Source: Ailanthus altissimus (Eukaryota > Streptophyta > Magnoliopsida > Sapindales > Simaroubaceae). From it: DNA of 64,000 bases. Positions 1 to 10,800 of the stretch are shown piece after piece. The notes under the pieces are model-generated. The model ran no database searches. It was not told the origin of the DNA and saw nothing but the letters and a program-made list of their open reading frames with translations. Location: NCBI GenBank assembly GCA_946807835.1, contig OX327711.1:11381501-11445500 (forward strand). Reading direction: 5' to 3'. Position 1 is the stretch's first letter. The number at the start of each line of letters is the position of its first letter. A program made the position numbers and the translations under genes.

Positions 1-1030
1 TGTGTGACATTTTCTTTGGGATTGGTATATATTATGTGTTTCGTATATAGGAAGGATCCTAATGGTACTTAAAGGAAGAGTGAGTCATCACATTCATGTG
101 GTGGCGTATTGGTGCATGTGAAAGGACTCACCGATGATCAGGGTGAGGGTTTGGCTTTTACCTTCGGGCATGAGCATTATATATATAATTTAAAATCTCA
201 CTTGTACTATTCCTCTCATATAGTATGTCACCTACGAGTGACATTTGGCCTATTATGTAATATGTGATATGAAAGTTTTACTAAGTAGTAGTTGAGTGAT
301 GATATTCCTATTCTATGTTCTAAAAGAATGTGTAAGCGCTTACCTGACATGTGATTTGATAAAATTATGATTTTAATTTATCACAATATATCATACATAT
401 GCATTGTGTACATATATGTATTTGTATTTGATATATAAAAAACTAGTATGCTTACTGAGACTTATACTCATTATAGTTTATGATGATTTTAGGTAAATAA
501 GGTATATGTGTTCTTAGCAGATTTGGCAAGGCTTCTGCTGTCCCTTAGGTTCCCAAAGTTGCTAGGTTGCTGAGTATTTTATTTGAGGACACGTGGTTTA
601 AGATATTTGATTTATTCTTATTGAATAAATGCTTATATATTATATTATTGAGTGTGGTTATGGGTTGATTTTAAGTAAAAATTTGCGATAAATATATTCT
701 GAGCTTTCGATAATAAAGTTGCTACTGGTGACGTAGTAAAGTATTTATCTTTGAGAAAACTCTGCGTATCTCCAGTTTACTAATTACCTCAGTTATAATT
801 CAATTCTTATAATTCTGAAAAATTAAAATGAATGTTTAAATATTATCAATAAATGTTTTTGTTTATATTTTAGGTTATAGGTTGATTTTAGTGTTGAATT
901 TACTAGCAACTTGCTAAGGATTCTTATGTTGAATTAAAGTTTAAAATTTTATGCAATATTATTTATGAGTGCACATTATTGAATGAATGTAAGTTATGTC
1001 GTGTGTCAGGTCTTTTGAGTCTGGGGTGTG
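1..1030 (+). repeat. LTR-like repeat R1, copy a (3' part)
   Basis: This stretch is a second copy of the sequence at about 30665-31605. Shared blocks include the CATTCATGTGGTGGCGTATT segment, the TAAGCGCTTAC segment and the AAAGTTGCTACT segment, in the same order and orientation. It has no ORF. It ends near TGGGGTGTGACATCAC (about 1021-1036), which has the look of a plant gypsy LTR terminus, and LINE sequence begins immediately after. The start is cut by the window edge. I infer the 3' part of a long LTR; the retroelement it belonged to is not identified. Confidence 0.6.
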
Positions 1031-1035
1031 ACATC

Positions 1036-2600
1036 ACTAACCTTTCTTGACATGCCAAGTCTTATCTATGATATTAAATTCATTTTACGAGAGCAATGAT
1101 CTTCCAAGATAATAAAATTTTGAGCCCAACCATTCAATCACTTGAGAAGGAAACTAAGTCAAAGATATATCTTGAAACTGTGCACTAAGGTACTTTGAAA
1201 AACTGTGCGAACAAACTTAATTCTACTAGCTATTGAAAGAATTTTTTCTTTTCAGCCACTAAGATGTGCATAAGCATTGTCAGCCAAAACTTGTAAATGT
1301 TGGCTGCGTGGGCAGCCTTTAAATACTAGAACTCTAAAGTAAGTAAAAGGAAGTGTGCCTTATGAGAACCCTAAAAGACTAAAAATTTCCTAATAGCAGT
1401 GTGTAGCATATTTACTAAGCTATATTGCATAAAAAGGTCCATTAGAGAGCAAAGAGAAGTACTGTTACCCCTACAAAAGAGAAAAAAAATCATTTGCATA
1501 TAAAATATGAGAGGGAGTCAGACACTTTCTTGGGATTGAAATTATGGTCATCCTTTTAGAGTCTACCAAACTTTGAATGCCCCGAGAAAGAGCATTCTCA
1601 ACTAGACAATAAAGCAAAAGGGATATAGGATCCCCTTGGCCCACTTCTTTACCACATGTGAAAAACTTTTTCGGAGTACCATTAATCATAATAGATAAAT
1701 AACTAGAATAAAGAATGATAGAAATTCACTGAATAAATTATTTGTTGAAGTCAAAATAATTAGGAACTTCAATAAGGAAATCCCAACTAATTGTATCAAA
1801 AGCTTTAGCTATATTCAGCTCATTATAATATTATCACCAATAACTTTCCTATCCAGTAAATTAACCTCATCCGACATGAATATGCCTACCACGAATAAAG
1901 GCCATCTAATTCTGCGTGACTAGATTAGGCATTAAAACTACTAATCTATCAACAATGATCTTAGTAATAATCTTGAAGAAAAAATTCGCCAACACTATTG
2001 GTTTAAAGTGATTTACTAAAACTACATCATTCATCTTAGGAATCAATACTATAAAAATTGAGTTCAAATTTGGAAGCAAGAAATTATGACTAAAAAATTG
2101 TTGAATGCCTAGTATTACATCCTATTTAATAATCTCCTAACAATGTTGAAAAAATATATTAGTAAAACCGTTTGGCCTTGAAGCACTAGAAGGGTTTAAT
2201 GAAAAAGTAGTTGACTTTATCTCCTCTTTCGAAGGAATAGTAGTCAGGACTTGATTATCTAAATCTGAAATAAGAGGGAAAATGTGATTAGAGACCTAAA
2301 AAATTCTAGTAGCATCATTTGTAACCTCTACATATAGCTCTTTGTAATATTCCACAATATAGTTAGTCACTTCCTGTATATTATCACTACAAGCACTATT
2401 AATCAGGATCCCTTTTAAGTGCGATTTGGTTGCATGCGATTTTGCATAACTATAGAAGAACTTAGTAAATTTGTCTCTATCTTTGAGCCATTTAATTTTA
2501 GCTCGGTCACACCAAAACGCAAACTGTACCCTTGTAGCATGTAGAACCTCCAACCTTGTTGTTGCTTCTACTTCAAGTAATTCCTCAAAGGTTCATTTTA
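1036..2600 (-). mobile_element. L1-type LINE reverse transcriptase remnant
   Basis: Read on the minus strand from about 2600 down, three frames together follow a plant L1 ORF2. First comes a pre-RT segment (2296-2553 and just upstream) with KIKWLKDRDKFTKFFYS, the counterpart of the usual WLKEGDRNTKFFH. Next are RT pieces between 2290 and 1690 with LIPKMN, MAFIRGRHI and AFDTISWDFLIEV. At 1471-1689 lie the GQGDPISLLLYCL block and the catalytic box, here YAND instead of YADD. Around 1180-1330 a post-RT segment resembles the L..LADKI...L..WK..LLSIAGR region. Stops and frameshifts are frequent and the endonuclease is missing, so it is a dead 5'-truncated copy. Confidence 0.8.
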
Positions 2601-3395
2601 AACCAATGTCATTTTAAACTGAAGTTAAATCTTCTCAAGTTTTCTTTAAACTATAATAAATATTTTCAAAAACTTCATAATTTTATTTACGTAGGTAGTG
2701 TTTCAAAACCTACAATTTTTTTTTTAACTATAAACATTAGACATCTACGAGGAGAAAGAACTAAATTTCATACTTTAACTATTATTCTTAAATTCAGAGA
2801 TAACTACTGTATAACTACAATCTTGATTAGTTTTAAGTTCACATTCTCTCTCTCTCAAATAAAAAATATAATAATTATATTCAAGTTTTTCCAAAGACTA
2901 ATGGGATATGTTAGGACTTATTGCAGTATTACACGATGCAGGAAATAAAATATGAATTTCTTTCTTTTTATTTAATAAATTAAGAAATGAGAAATTTTAG
3001 ATCCATCAATTCCATAAAAAATTTTATTAAATAAAACCTTAAAATCGTCCATAATTTTATGACATTAATTTCAAATGTGAAGTTTGAATATTAATCTAAC
3101 GATAAAATATTTTTCTATTTTATAAAAAAACAATTGAATTGAAACCAACTTTTGTTTTCCTCTCAAAAAAATTAAACTTTGTTATTTAAAATAGAGGTAT
3201 TAATTTGTTTAATTGATCAAATCCCGGAGTAGTAAAAAGAAAAACTGGTATTCGAATTATCTCAAACCAAAGTTAAGAGTCTGTTAATTTATATTTTTGT
3301 ACTATGTAAAAAGAAAATAAAAAGTTCTTAAAAATCTATTACATGTCCTTTAATTTATAAGACACTCTTGGAGTCTGTTGATCACCTTTTTTAAT

Positions 3396-6393
3396 TGAAA
3401 ATTTTATTTTACTAAAGTCAAAATTTCTATACTTTAATGACTAAACACATATCACTTTTTCACTTTTACCTTAGTTGTATAATTTGTAAAAAAAATATAT
3501 TTTAATTTGTTTTAATTAATTTAATCAAAAAAATTAGGTTTATGAAAATTAATAAAAATTAACTAATTAAATATTAAAATTATTAAAACACTTATTATTA
3601 AATTTTAAAATAAAATAAAATAAAATGCAAAGGCAAATCAAAGCGTGCGCTTTGCATGTTTAAGTTTTTTTTTTAATTTTTTAAAATTTTAATTTAATAA
3701 TTTAAATAAACATAAATATTTTTTTAAATAATTTTAAATAATTTATTATTTTATTTTTAGATAATTCAATCTAAAAATTTATAAATTATAAAATTATTTA
3801 ATTTAAAAAAATTATTATTATAAAATTAAAAAATGAAGAAAAATAATACGCAAAGCACACGCTTTGCCTTGGCAAAGCGCCCTTTTTATTTTATTTTTTC
3901 AAAATTTAAAATTTTAATCATTATTATAATAATAATTAACATAATTAATTTTAATTATAACAATATTATAATATAATTGTACTAATAAAATTAAATAAAT
4001 TAAATAAAAATAAATAGATATTATCTAAAAGACTTTAAATTATTAAATTATTTACTTAAAAAAATGTATAAAGTATAAAATTAATTAATTTAAGAAAATT
4101 ATTATAAAAATTAAATAACAAAAAAGTGTTGCAGGTGGGCAAAACGCTTTTCTTGTGCGCTTCAGCACTGCAACATGTTGTACTAAGTGGTATTTTAATA
4201 TTTTAAAATTTAAAATATAATTATATTAGTAAATTTAAATAATTTAAATTAAAATATTTATTTTTAAAAAAATAAAATTATTTTAAATAAATTTATTTAT
4301 TTAAGTAAATTATAAAATATTATTTAAATAAATGTAAATTAAACAAGCTTTGCTTGTGCGCATTATTGCGTGAACCCTATTTGAACCATGAATCATGAAC
4401 TTTAAAATTTTATACTCTTAAATTTCTAAACCTTAACTCTAAATCCTAAATTTCAAAATGATTAAACCCTTAAATTTTAACTCTAAACCCTGAACCTATG
4501 AATCTTTAATCTCTAAACTCTAAAATCATAAATCAAGGTTTACGAGTAGGGTATGGAGTCTAGAGTATATGATTTTAGAGTTTAGGAGTTAAGAGTTCAA
4601 AGTTCAATGTTTAGGAGTTTAGAATTTGTATGAAATCTTAAATCTTGAACTGTGAACTCTAAACTTTGAACCTTAAACTCTGAATTTAATTATAAACTCT
4701 AAATCCTAAGCCTTAAATCGTAAACTCTAAATTTTAAACTTTATATTATAAATCTTAAATGTTTACCATAAATCTTGAATCTATAAACTCTGAACCTTGA
4801 ATTATGAACTCTAAATTATAAACTTTGAATGCAACACATTTGCTTAAATTATACTTGTTTAAATAGTATTTTATAATTTACTTAAATAAATAATTTTGTT
4901 TAAAAATATTTAAAAATAAACCATAATAATATCAGTAGCATCTGAAAAAACACAAAAACAACTATTAATTAGTATAATTATATAAAATTAAAAAATACAA
5001 AATATTAAATAATATATACAATACAAAAAAAAAAAGAAATAAACAAAATATATATTTAGGGTTTGTTCAGGCTTCAAGTTTTTAGGTTCCGGGTTAAAAG
5101 TTTATGGTTTAGAGTTCATGGTTCAGTTTAGGGTAGGTATTTACGTTTTAGGGTTTAGTGTTTAGGATTTAAAATTTTTAGTTTAGGATAGACATTTAGT
5201 GTTTAGGGTATAGTGTTTAAAGTTTAGAATTTAAGAGTTCAATGTTAGGATTCATGTTTAAGAGTTTAGAAGTTTAGGGTTTTAAGGTTTAGAGTTCACG
5301 GTTCAAATATAGTTTAGGGTTGAAACATATAAACCCCTAAACTCTAAAACTTAAAATCCCAAACTCTGAATTTTAAACAATGAACTCTAAACCCTGAATT
5401 TTAAACCTTTAAACCCTAATTTTGAAACTCAAATAGAGCTTAATGTTTAGAACTCAAAGTTTAGGGTTTAAAGATTGTCATGTGACGCAGCTTGCATGTT
5501 ATGCAGTAATGTGCAACACGCTTGCTTAATTTACATTTACTTAAATAGTATTTTATAATTTACTTAAGTAAATAAATTTGTTTAAAAATATTTAAAAATG
5601 AAAAATTAAATAATTTAAGATTATTTTTAAAATGAGTATTTTTTATTTAAAATTTATTAATATAATTATATTCTAAAATTAAAAAAATATAAAAATGCCA
5701 CGTGATGTAACACTGAAGTGCGCCCTTTATGAGAGCTGTAATGCTTTTTTGTTTTAATTTTTATAATAAGGTTTTTAAATTAAATAATTTTATAATTTAT
5801 ATAATTTTAAAATTAAATAATTTAAATTTTTTGAATAATAACTATTATTTTTATCTTAATTATTTAAATTTATGAATATAATTATAATTATAAATATTAT
5901 TATAATTAAACTTAATTATTTTAATTACTATTATAATTATAATTTAAAATTTCAAAAAGAAAATAAAAAATCTAAAGGGTGCTTTGCGTATTGTTTTCTT
6001 TGTTATTATAATTTTATAATATATTTTTTAAATTAAATAATTTTATAATTTATAAGTTTTTAAATTAAATTTAAAATAAAATATTAATAAATTATTATTT
6101 TAAATATTATTATAATTATAATTTAAAATTTTCAAAAAAAAACTTAACGTGCAAAGCAAAGAGTGCGCTTTGCTTTACATTTTAGTTTTTATTTTTGTAT
6201 TTTTTAAATTTTATAATAATTTTAATATTTAATCTATTAATTTTCATAAAACAATTTTTTTGATTAAATTAATTAAAATAAAATAAATTTTGTTTTTTAA
6301 CAAATTATACAAATAAAGGCAAAAGTGAAAAAGTGATAGTTTTATTATTATTAAAGTATAGAGATTTTAACTCTAGTTTAATAAAAGTTTACA
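3396..6393. mobile_element. 3-kb foldback (long inverted-repeat) element
   Basis: The two halves are imperfect reverse complements. Left end CTATACTTTAAT...ATCACTTTTTCACTTTT (3429-3466) reappears inverted at about 6315-6362. Landmarks mirror around a centre near 4900: GCGTGCGCTTTGC (3642) with GAGTGCGCTTTGC (6158), the CAAAGCACACGCTTTGC block (3852) with GGTGCTTTGCGTATT (5979), the GCAACATG block (about 4170) with GTAACACTGAAGTGCG (about 5707), and AAGCTTTGCTTGTGCGC (4347) with GCAACACGCTTGC (5512). The middle (about 4370-5470) is full of degenerate telomere-like heptamers, CCCTAAA-type then TTTAGGG-type. There is no coding capacity. It is absent from the equivalent place beside FAH copy 2 (near 47745), so it is a later insertion here. 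No clean target duplication was found; boundaries are within about 25 bp. Confidence 0.7.
4370..5480. repeat. Degenerate telomere-like heptamer tracts
   Basis: Within the core of the foldback element, the stretch 4370-4830 is mostly variants of CTAAACC/CCTAAAC/CTAAATC, interrupted by TTTAGAGTTTAG-type reversed runs at 4540-4630. The stretch 5055-5320 is mostly GGGTTTAG/AGGGTTTA variants, switching back to CCCTAAA type at 5330-5410. The orientation therefore flips several times. The repeats are too diverged and intermixed to be a real interstitial telomere; I read them as amplified filler inside the element. Confidence 0.6.
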
Positions 6394-6591
6394 GTGGAAA
6401 TTTCCCAACCCAAAATGGCCCATTTGTAAAGAACAGAAATCATGTTCTCTTTATCCTTATTGATTACAATAATCACGTATGCAGAAGTACATAAGTCTGG
6501 CCTCTTAAAACTCAAATTGGCAGGTTCAAGATCTCAGCAATTTAATAAGCCGATGAATTATTGTGTTTTATACATCACCCCAGTAGAATAA

Positions 6592-8645
6592 TCATATACT
6601 CTTTGCTGCTTTTGTGGCTTTTGTGAGAGGAATTGTTCCAAACACATTGTCCCAGAAGGTGGAAGTGACGCCAAATCCTTTGTTCGGAACCTTGAAGTGA
6701 TGGTTCAGGTGATATCTCTGTAAATGCAATGGAATATGAGCTCTCCTTTCTTTTTCCCGTTAGGAGAAAAACCAAGACAGTTATTCTGATTAGTTCAGTG
6801 TTACCTTGAGACGCTGACTGATTCCTTCGGATGACTTCCCGTGGTGTAGGTAGTAATGAGTGACATCATATATTACATATCCGAGCAACCCCCCACCAAA
6901 TAGAGAAGGAGTTAGATATGAAGGTGTTAATAGCCTAAACAGGGTCCATATCTGGGGACTCACAAAAATATAAACAATCAGATAACTTTAAAATGTGATT
7001 AAAATGTTATAATTAGATGTCTGGTGGACATTCTCACGTTTAAAATTTGAGTTTGAAGTTATAGATTACTATATAGCTTCATAATAAACTTAAAACAACA
7101 TTTTATTGAGTTATGTAGCACTGTATAAATTTTAAACTGCATTTTTTTTAATATAGGGATGTCCGCACTAAGGAATGAATGATGAATCAGTAACATCTGA
7201 AGCAAGTCTATAACAGTAAGGAAAATGCAAGATTAATTAGTGCTCTATCTTCTAAATTGATTAGTAAGATGGAAAAATAGAACATACAGGCACACAAAAA
7301 ATAATTGTCGCAGCGGGAGGTAAAACAAGTCGTAGTCCATCCATAGGGTGCTTGTGATGGTAGCCATGAAGATAATAGTGTAAAGTGTTACCCCTGCAGC
7401 AATTAACAAACCGACTTCATCACATTAGTAAATGAAGTAAAACTATATCTATATGTATTTCACCGAGAGACAAAATTGGAGAGATCAGACCAGTAGCTTG
7501 TTGTCTTCATGTGGAAGAGAAAGCGATGTAAAGAATACTCCATCAATGTCCAAATGAAGATGCCGCCAACTAAGGCCACAGCTGCTTGATGAGGAGTGAG
7601 GCCCATTTGGACAGATTTGCTAAAAAACCAACAAACAACTGGTAGCCAAATTACTGGGATCACCCACCATTTTGTAAGAGTCAGGAACTGTTTCAAGATC
7701 AGGAGTCAAAAAGGCTTAGGCAAGCTCACAGGCATATATAAAGAGAATATGTGTATAATTCATAAACACAAAGTGAGAAACCCTATGCACGACAAAAAAT
7801 AATCTCCGACCAAGTATTTGGTTCCTAGATCTCGCCAATAAACACTGATTATATACGCTGTTGCCAATGAAAATTCAAAAACTGAAGTGATATGTATTGT
7901 ACTTCCAAGTTCTAAGAGACTGACCGAGACAAATATGGATTTGTAATTTGGATGTATATATATATGTTCAGTTGGGACAAATAAATGTGGAAAATATGCA
8001 TACTATCTTACTCTTAACACTAAAAGTGAGAGATTGTTTTTTTGGAAGAAAATAAAACTGAGTAGTTAATATATTAATGTTTGTTCATGTATATGTTTTT
8101 ATGTGTTATTTTGTGCGGAACACTTATGAGGACAGGAATTGAAATTATACCTCCAAAATGTCATTAGCAAACAACCTTGGCCCTTCCTTGCTAACTATAG
8201 GTTGATGAACCCATTCATTATAAGCTTCTCCAAGATGGCCAACCTACCACCATAAAAGGAAAAAAAAAAAAAAGTAAAAATAATCTTGCAGAGGTCAAAA
8301 CCAAAATTTGCAAGAACCAAGAATCCCATTATGATGCTATACATATTTTAGATACAGAATTCAAAAACAAGTTGGAATGCATGGAGACTGAACTAATGTA
8401 CAGTCCATCTCTGATGCAGACTTGTTCGTGGCTCATACTATCTAATTCAACATCAAATTGCTTTAACTCAATGTCGAGTTCTCACGAAACATGAACAAGC
8501 TGGCATTTTATTAAATTACTGTCAATCACTGTGTATCATTTAAAAATTAAAAAAAGAAAAAGAAAAAGAATTTTTAAATGTATAGAGATTATACCTGGAA
8601 AACAAGAGGCTTATTCAAATCAACGGTGAAAGGCTCAGCGGCCAT
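6592..8645 (-). CDS. Fatty acid 2-hydroxylase (plant FAH type), copy 1
   Basis: Six exons on the minus strand, all GT-AG: 8595-8645, 8151-8243, 7491-7687, 7288-7393, 6805-6951, 6592-6717; 720 nt, 239 aa plus TGA. The start gives [17 protein letters not shown], the usual N-terminus. The product should be the ER membrane di-iron enzyme that 2-hydroxylates very-long-chain acyl groups of (dihydro)ceramides. Plant members lack the fused cytochrome b5 domain and rely on separate b5 proteins, and no b5 domain is present here. Histidine boxes: HRFLFH (102-107), HGYHHKH (123-129), HYYLHH (181-186), YHLNHH (200-205). Hydrophobic segments lie at about 50-70, 83-100 and 136-175. Length fits the family (about 237 aa). 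Differences from copy 2 include Tyr125 for Cys and a TKA insertion near the C-terminus. There are no stops or frameshifts, so it is probably functional. FAH1 and FAH2 orthology was not resolved. Confidence 0.93.
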
Positions 8646-8682
8646 CTTAGCAACTTATGAATATGTGACTGAACTTGCTAGA

Positions 8683-8821
8683 CTAAACAAGCAATGGAAC
8701 ATATATAATTATTAGAAAATATATATATATATATATATATAAAAGAACGTATGACCCATGAAACCACTTTATAAAATTCAATGGAAGCAGTAAATTAAAA
8801 GGAAATTTAATCGACACTTAC
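8683..8821 (-). other. Probable 5'-UTR intron of FAH copy 1
   Basis: Minus-strand donor CATCTT|GTAAGTG (intron from 8821) and acceptor TTGTTTAG (to 8683) lie between the proximal promoter and the ATG. The same donor and acceptor positions occur beside copy 2 (51581-51707), which supports a real leader intron. Copy 1's intron carries an (AT)n microsatellite at about 8718-8741 that copy 2 lacks. Inferred from splice signals and paralog conservation only. Confidence 0.5.
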
Positions 8822-9050
8822 AAGATGGTTCAGGAAAAGGAAAAACGAAAATGAAAGGCTCATGAAAGACCCAAAAAGCAAAAAAGAAAATAAAGTTTCC
8901 AAATTTTATGTTACAGAAAATGAAGCAAGAAAGCAAAAACCTTTTCAGGCGGCCGAGTCTCGAGCTGCTGAATTCCTGAAAAGCTTTACGTTTTTATGTT
9001 ATTATTATTTTTTTCCTCACTCTGAATTTTTGTAAGAAGAAAAGGCGGGC

Positions 9051-9058
9051 TTTATAAA
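9051..9058 (-). promoter_or_regulatory. TATA-like box upstream of FAH copy 1
   Basis: TTTATAAA lies about 405 nt upstream of the ATG on the minus strand and about 230 nt upstream of the putative leader-intron donor. The equivalent position in copy 2 (about 52013-52024) reads TTTATTTTAAAA, so the canonical TATAAA is not shared. Placement as a core promoter is inference. Confidence 0.4.
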
Positions 9059-9189
9059 GGTGCAAACTTTTTCGAAATTGCAGGTTGGCCTTACGAATTC
9101 TTGTTAACGTACCGTTGCTAATTATGAGTTTTGGAACTCTGAAGTTAGACATATTTCTTTTTTTTATTCAAATATTATGCTGTTCTAGA

Positions 9190-10800
9190 TTGACTAAAAG
9201 GATAAAATGCATAAAGTCTAAATTCATTCAAAATATAATATATATTAATAATATGAATGGAAAGCTATTATTACCCTCTTAAAATTTTTCATATAGGAAT
9301 TTTTAAAATTATTTATATTACTCTTTATGGAATATTTATTTGTACTCATAATTGTTTTTAATCTAAGTCACAGCTCAACATAAAATTTAGTTAGAGGTAA
9401 AAAGTTTTTAATCCGTTTTATTGTATTCAAGCTGCCTGTTTATTAAATGGATTACATTCAAATTGAAAGTTCTAACCAAAAAGGCAAATATGTTCAGGCA
9501 TAGTAGGCGTTGGTTGCTTTTTTTTTTTCTTCTTTGAATTGTGGATTAATTCGGGAATTTATATTTCTATGCATTAAGTTCATTGATTACATTGATCGAA
9601 AGGATTATGCAGTATTTTTTATGCGTTGATTTTTTTTTTGAATTGCGGATTAATTCGTGAATTTAAATTTATATACATTAAGTGCATTGAATGCATTGAT
9701 TGAAGGATTCATATTCTTCAATCATGCAATGCATTAAGTCCATTGCATGATTGCATGCAATATATAAAATCATTATTCAATGAATTGTTACAATGAATGC
9801 ATATTTATTCAATCAATTAACTTTGAATGTACACGTGAAATTCAATTCTGAAAAAGCAAGAACGTTTTGTATAAAATTGAATGCAATTTTTTATTTTTTA
9901 TTTTTTATTACGCCATTCAATTTTGAAATATTAAATCAAAAAGGGGAAAAAAAACTTTGAAATTTATTTAAATTTAAAGTGATAATATTTGATGGATTTT
10001 GTTTTTTAATTGTGATACACATCATGTAGTTAATGTTTACAAATTTTATAAGTTTATGAAGTCAAGTTTAGAGTTTAAGTAATTAGATAGGGTTAGGTTT
10101 GACATGGCCCGACCACATTGATCCGGTCTTGACTTTGACCTGACTTAGTTTTATTTTCACTATTTTTTTCCTCTCTTTTCCTACAAATTAAAATACAGTA
10201 TTTTAAAATAAATTAAATTAAAACAAATTATTGTATTTAAATTTGTACATAAAATAATCGGCCCAAAATGAATATTATTTTCTGGTCAGATAATAGACAT
10301 ATGTGGTAGTAAATATATGATAAATTTTGGTATTTTTCTTACAAATAATATGTTAGTCCAAAGAAAGATATTGTTGGCAAAATTTATTATCAATATTTAC
10401 TAAGCAATTTTGAGAGTATCGCTTACAAATTATTATTTGTCCAAATACTAAATTTTAATGTTGTGCTTGGTATCTTATAATGACCCAATTTATTATATCT
10501 TATGTCATGTATATATATGTATTCATGATCAAATGGCATGGGTATTAATTGTGAGTTTTTTGTTTGTTATATATTTAGTAAATACTTCTTTTATATCTGC
10601 CAACTTAAACAATATATTCAATGCTTAGTGGCAATAACTTTAAGAAATAAAAGGAGCACATTGCCATTGTGCTTAGATGTACTATGTAATCCGGATGGAA
10701 GAACCCCACACCCTTATTGATGGTAATACTATTGAACAAATAACACTTTATGAAAAATGAGAGTGTTGTAACTGCATGAGTCTAATAATCATGAGCACTC
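9190..10800. other. Intergenic, no gene seen; local 105-bp tandem duplication
   Basis: AT-rich sequence without convincing coding content. A two-copy tandem duplication spans about 9534-9735. Each unit carries GAATTG(T/C)GGATTAATTCG, a later GCATTAAGT segment and CATTGATT. Around 9715-9790 there are repeated TGCATTGA/TTGCATG motifs. The short ORFs at 9085 and 10538 show no domain or codon signal and are not called. Confidence 0.5.

Larger units (their letters stand above)
2806..9190. repeat. Segmental duplication block, copy 1 (carries FAH copy 1)
   Basis: Sequence from the TTGATTAGTTTTAAGTTCAC segment (about 2818) to the GTTAACGTACCGTTGCTAA segment (about 9105) is repeated in the same order and orientation at 47430-52155. 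The similarity covers exons, introns, both flanks and the proximal promoter, so this is a DNA-level duplication and not a retrocopy. Copy 1 alone holds about 3 kb of extra sequence at roughly 3375-6393. Copy 2 alone holds extra sequence in intron 1 (50558-51339) and intron 2 (about 49085-49870). Confidence 0.85.

Noticed and set aside
2556..2948. 130-codon plus-strand frame
   Set aside because: It crosses from the LINE remnant into the duplicated FAH flank, where copy 2 has no matching frame. Low-complexity translation.
4370..5480. Interstitial telomere or subtelomeric sequence
   Set aside because: The heptamers are degenerate and flip orientation several times within an inverted-repeat transposon, so this is not a telomeric fusion or subtelomere.
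6575..6775. Start at MVFLLTG for a short minus-strand protein
   Set aside because: It reads through intron 5 into exon 6 of FAH copy 1 in the wrong frame. The spliced frame gives the conserved YHLNHHF tail.
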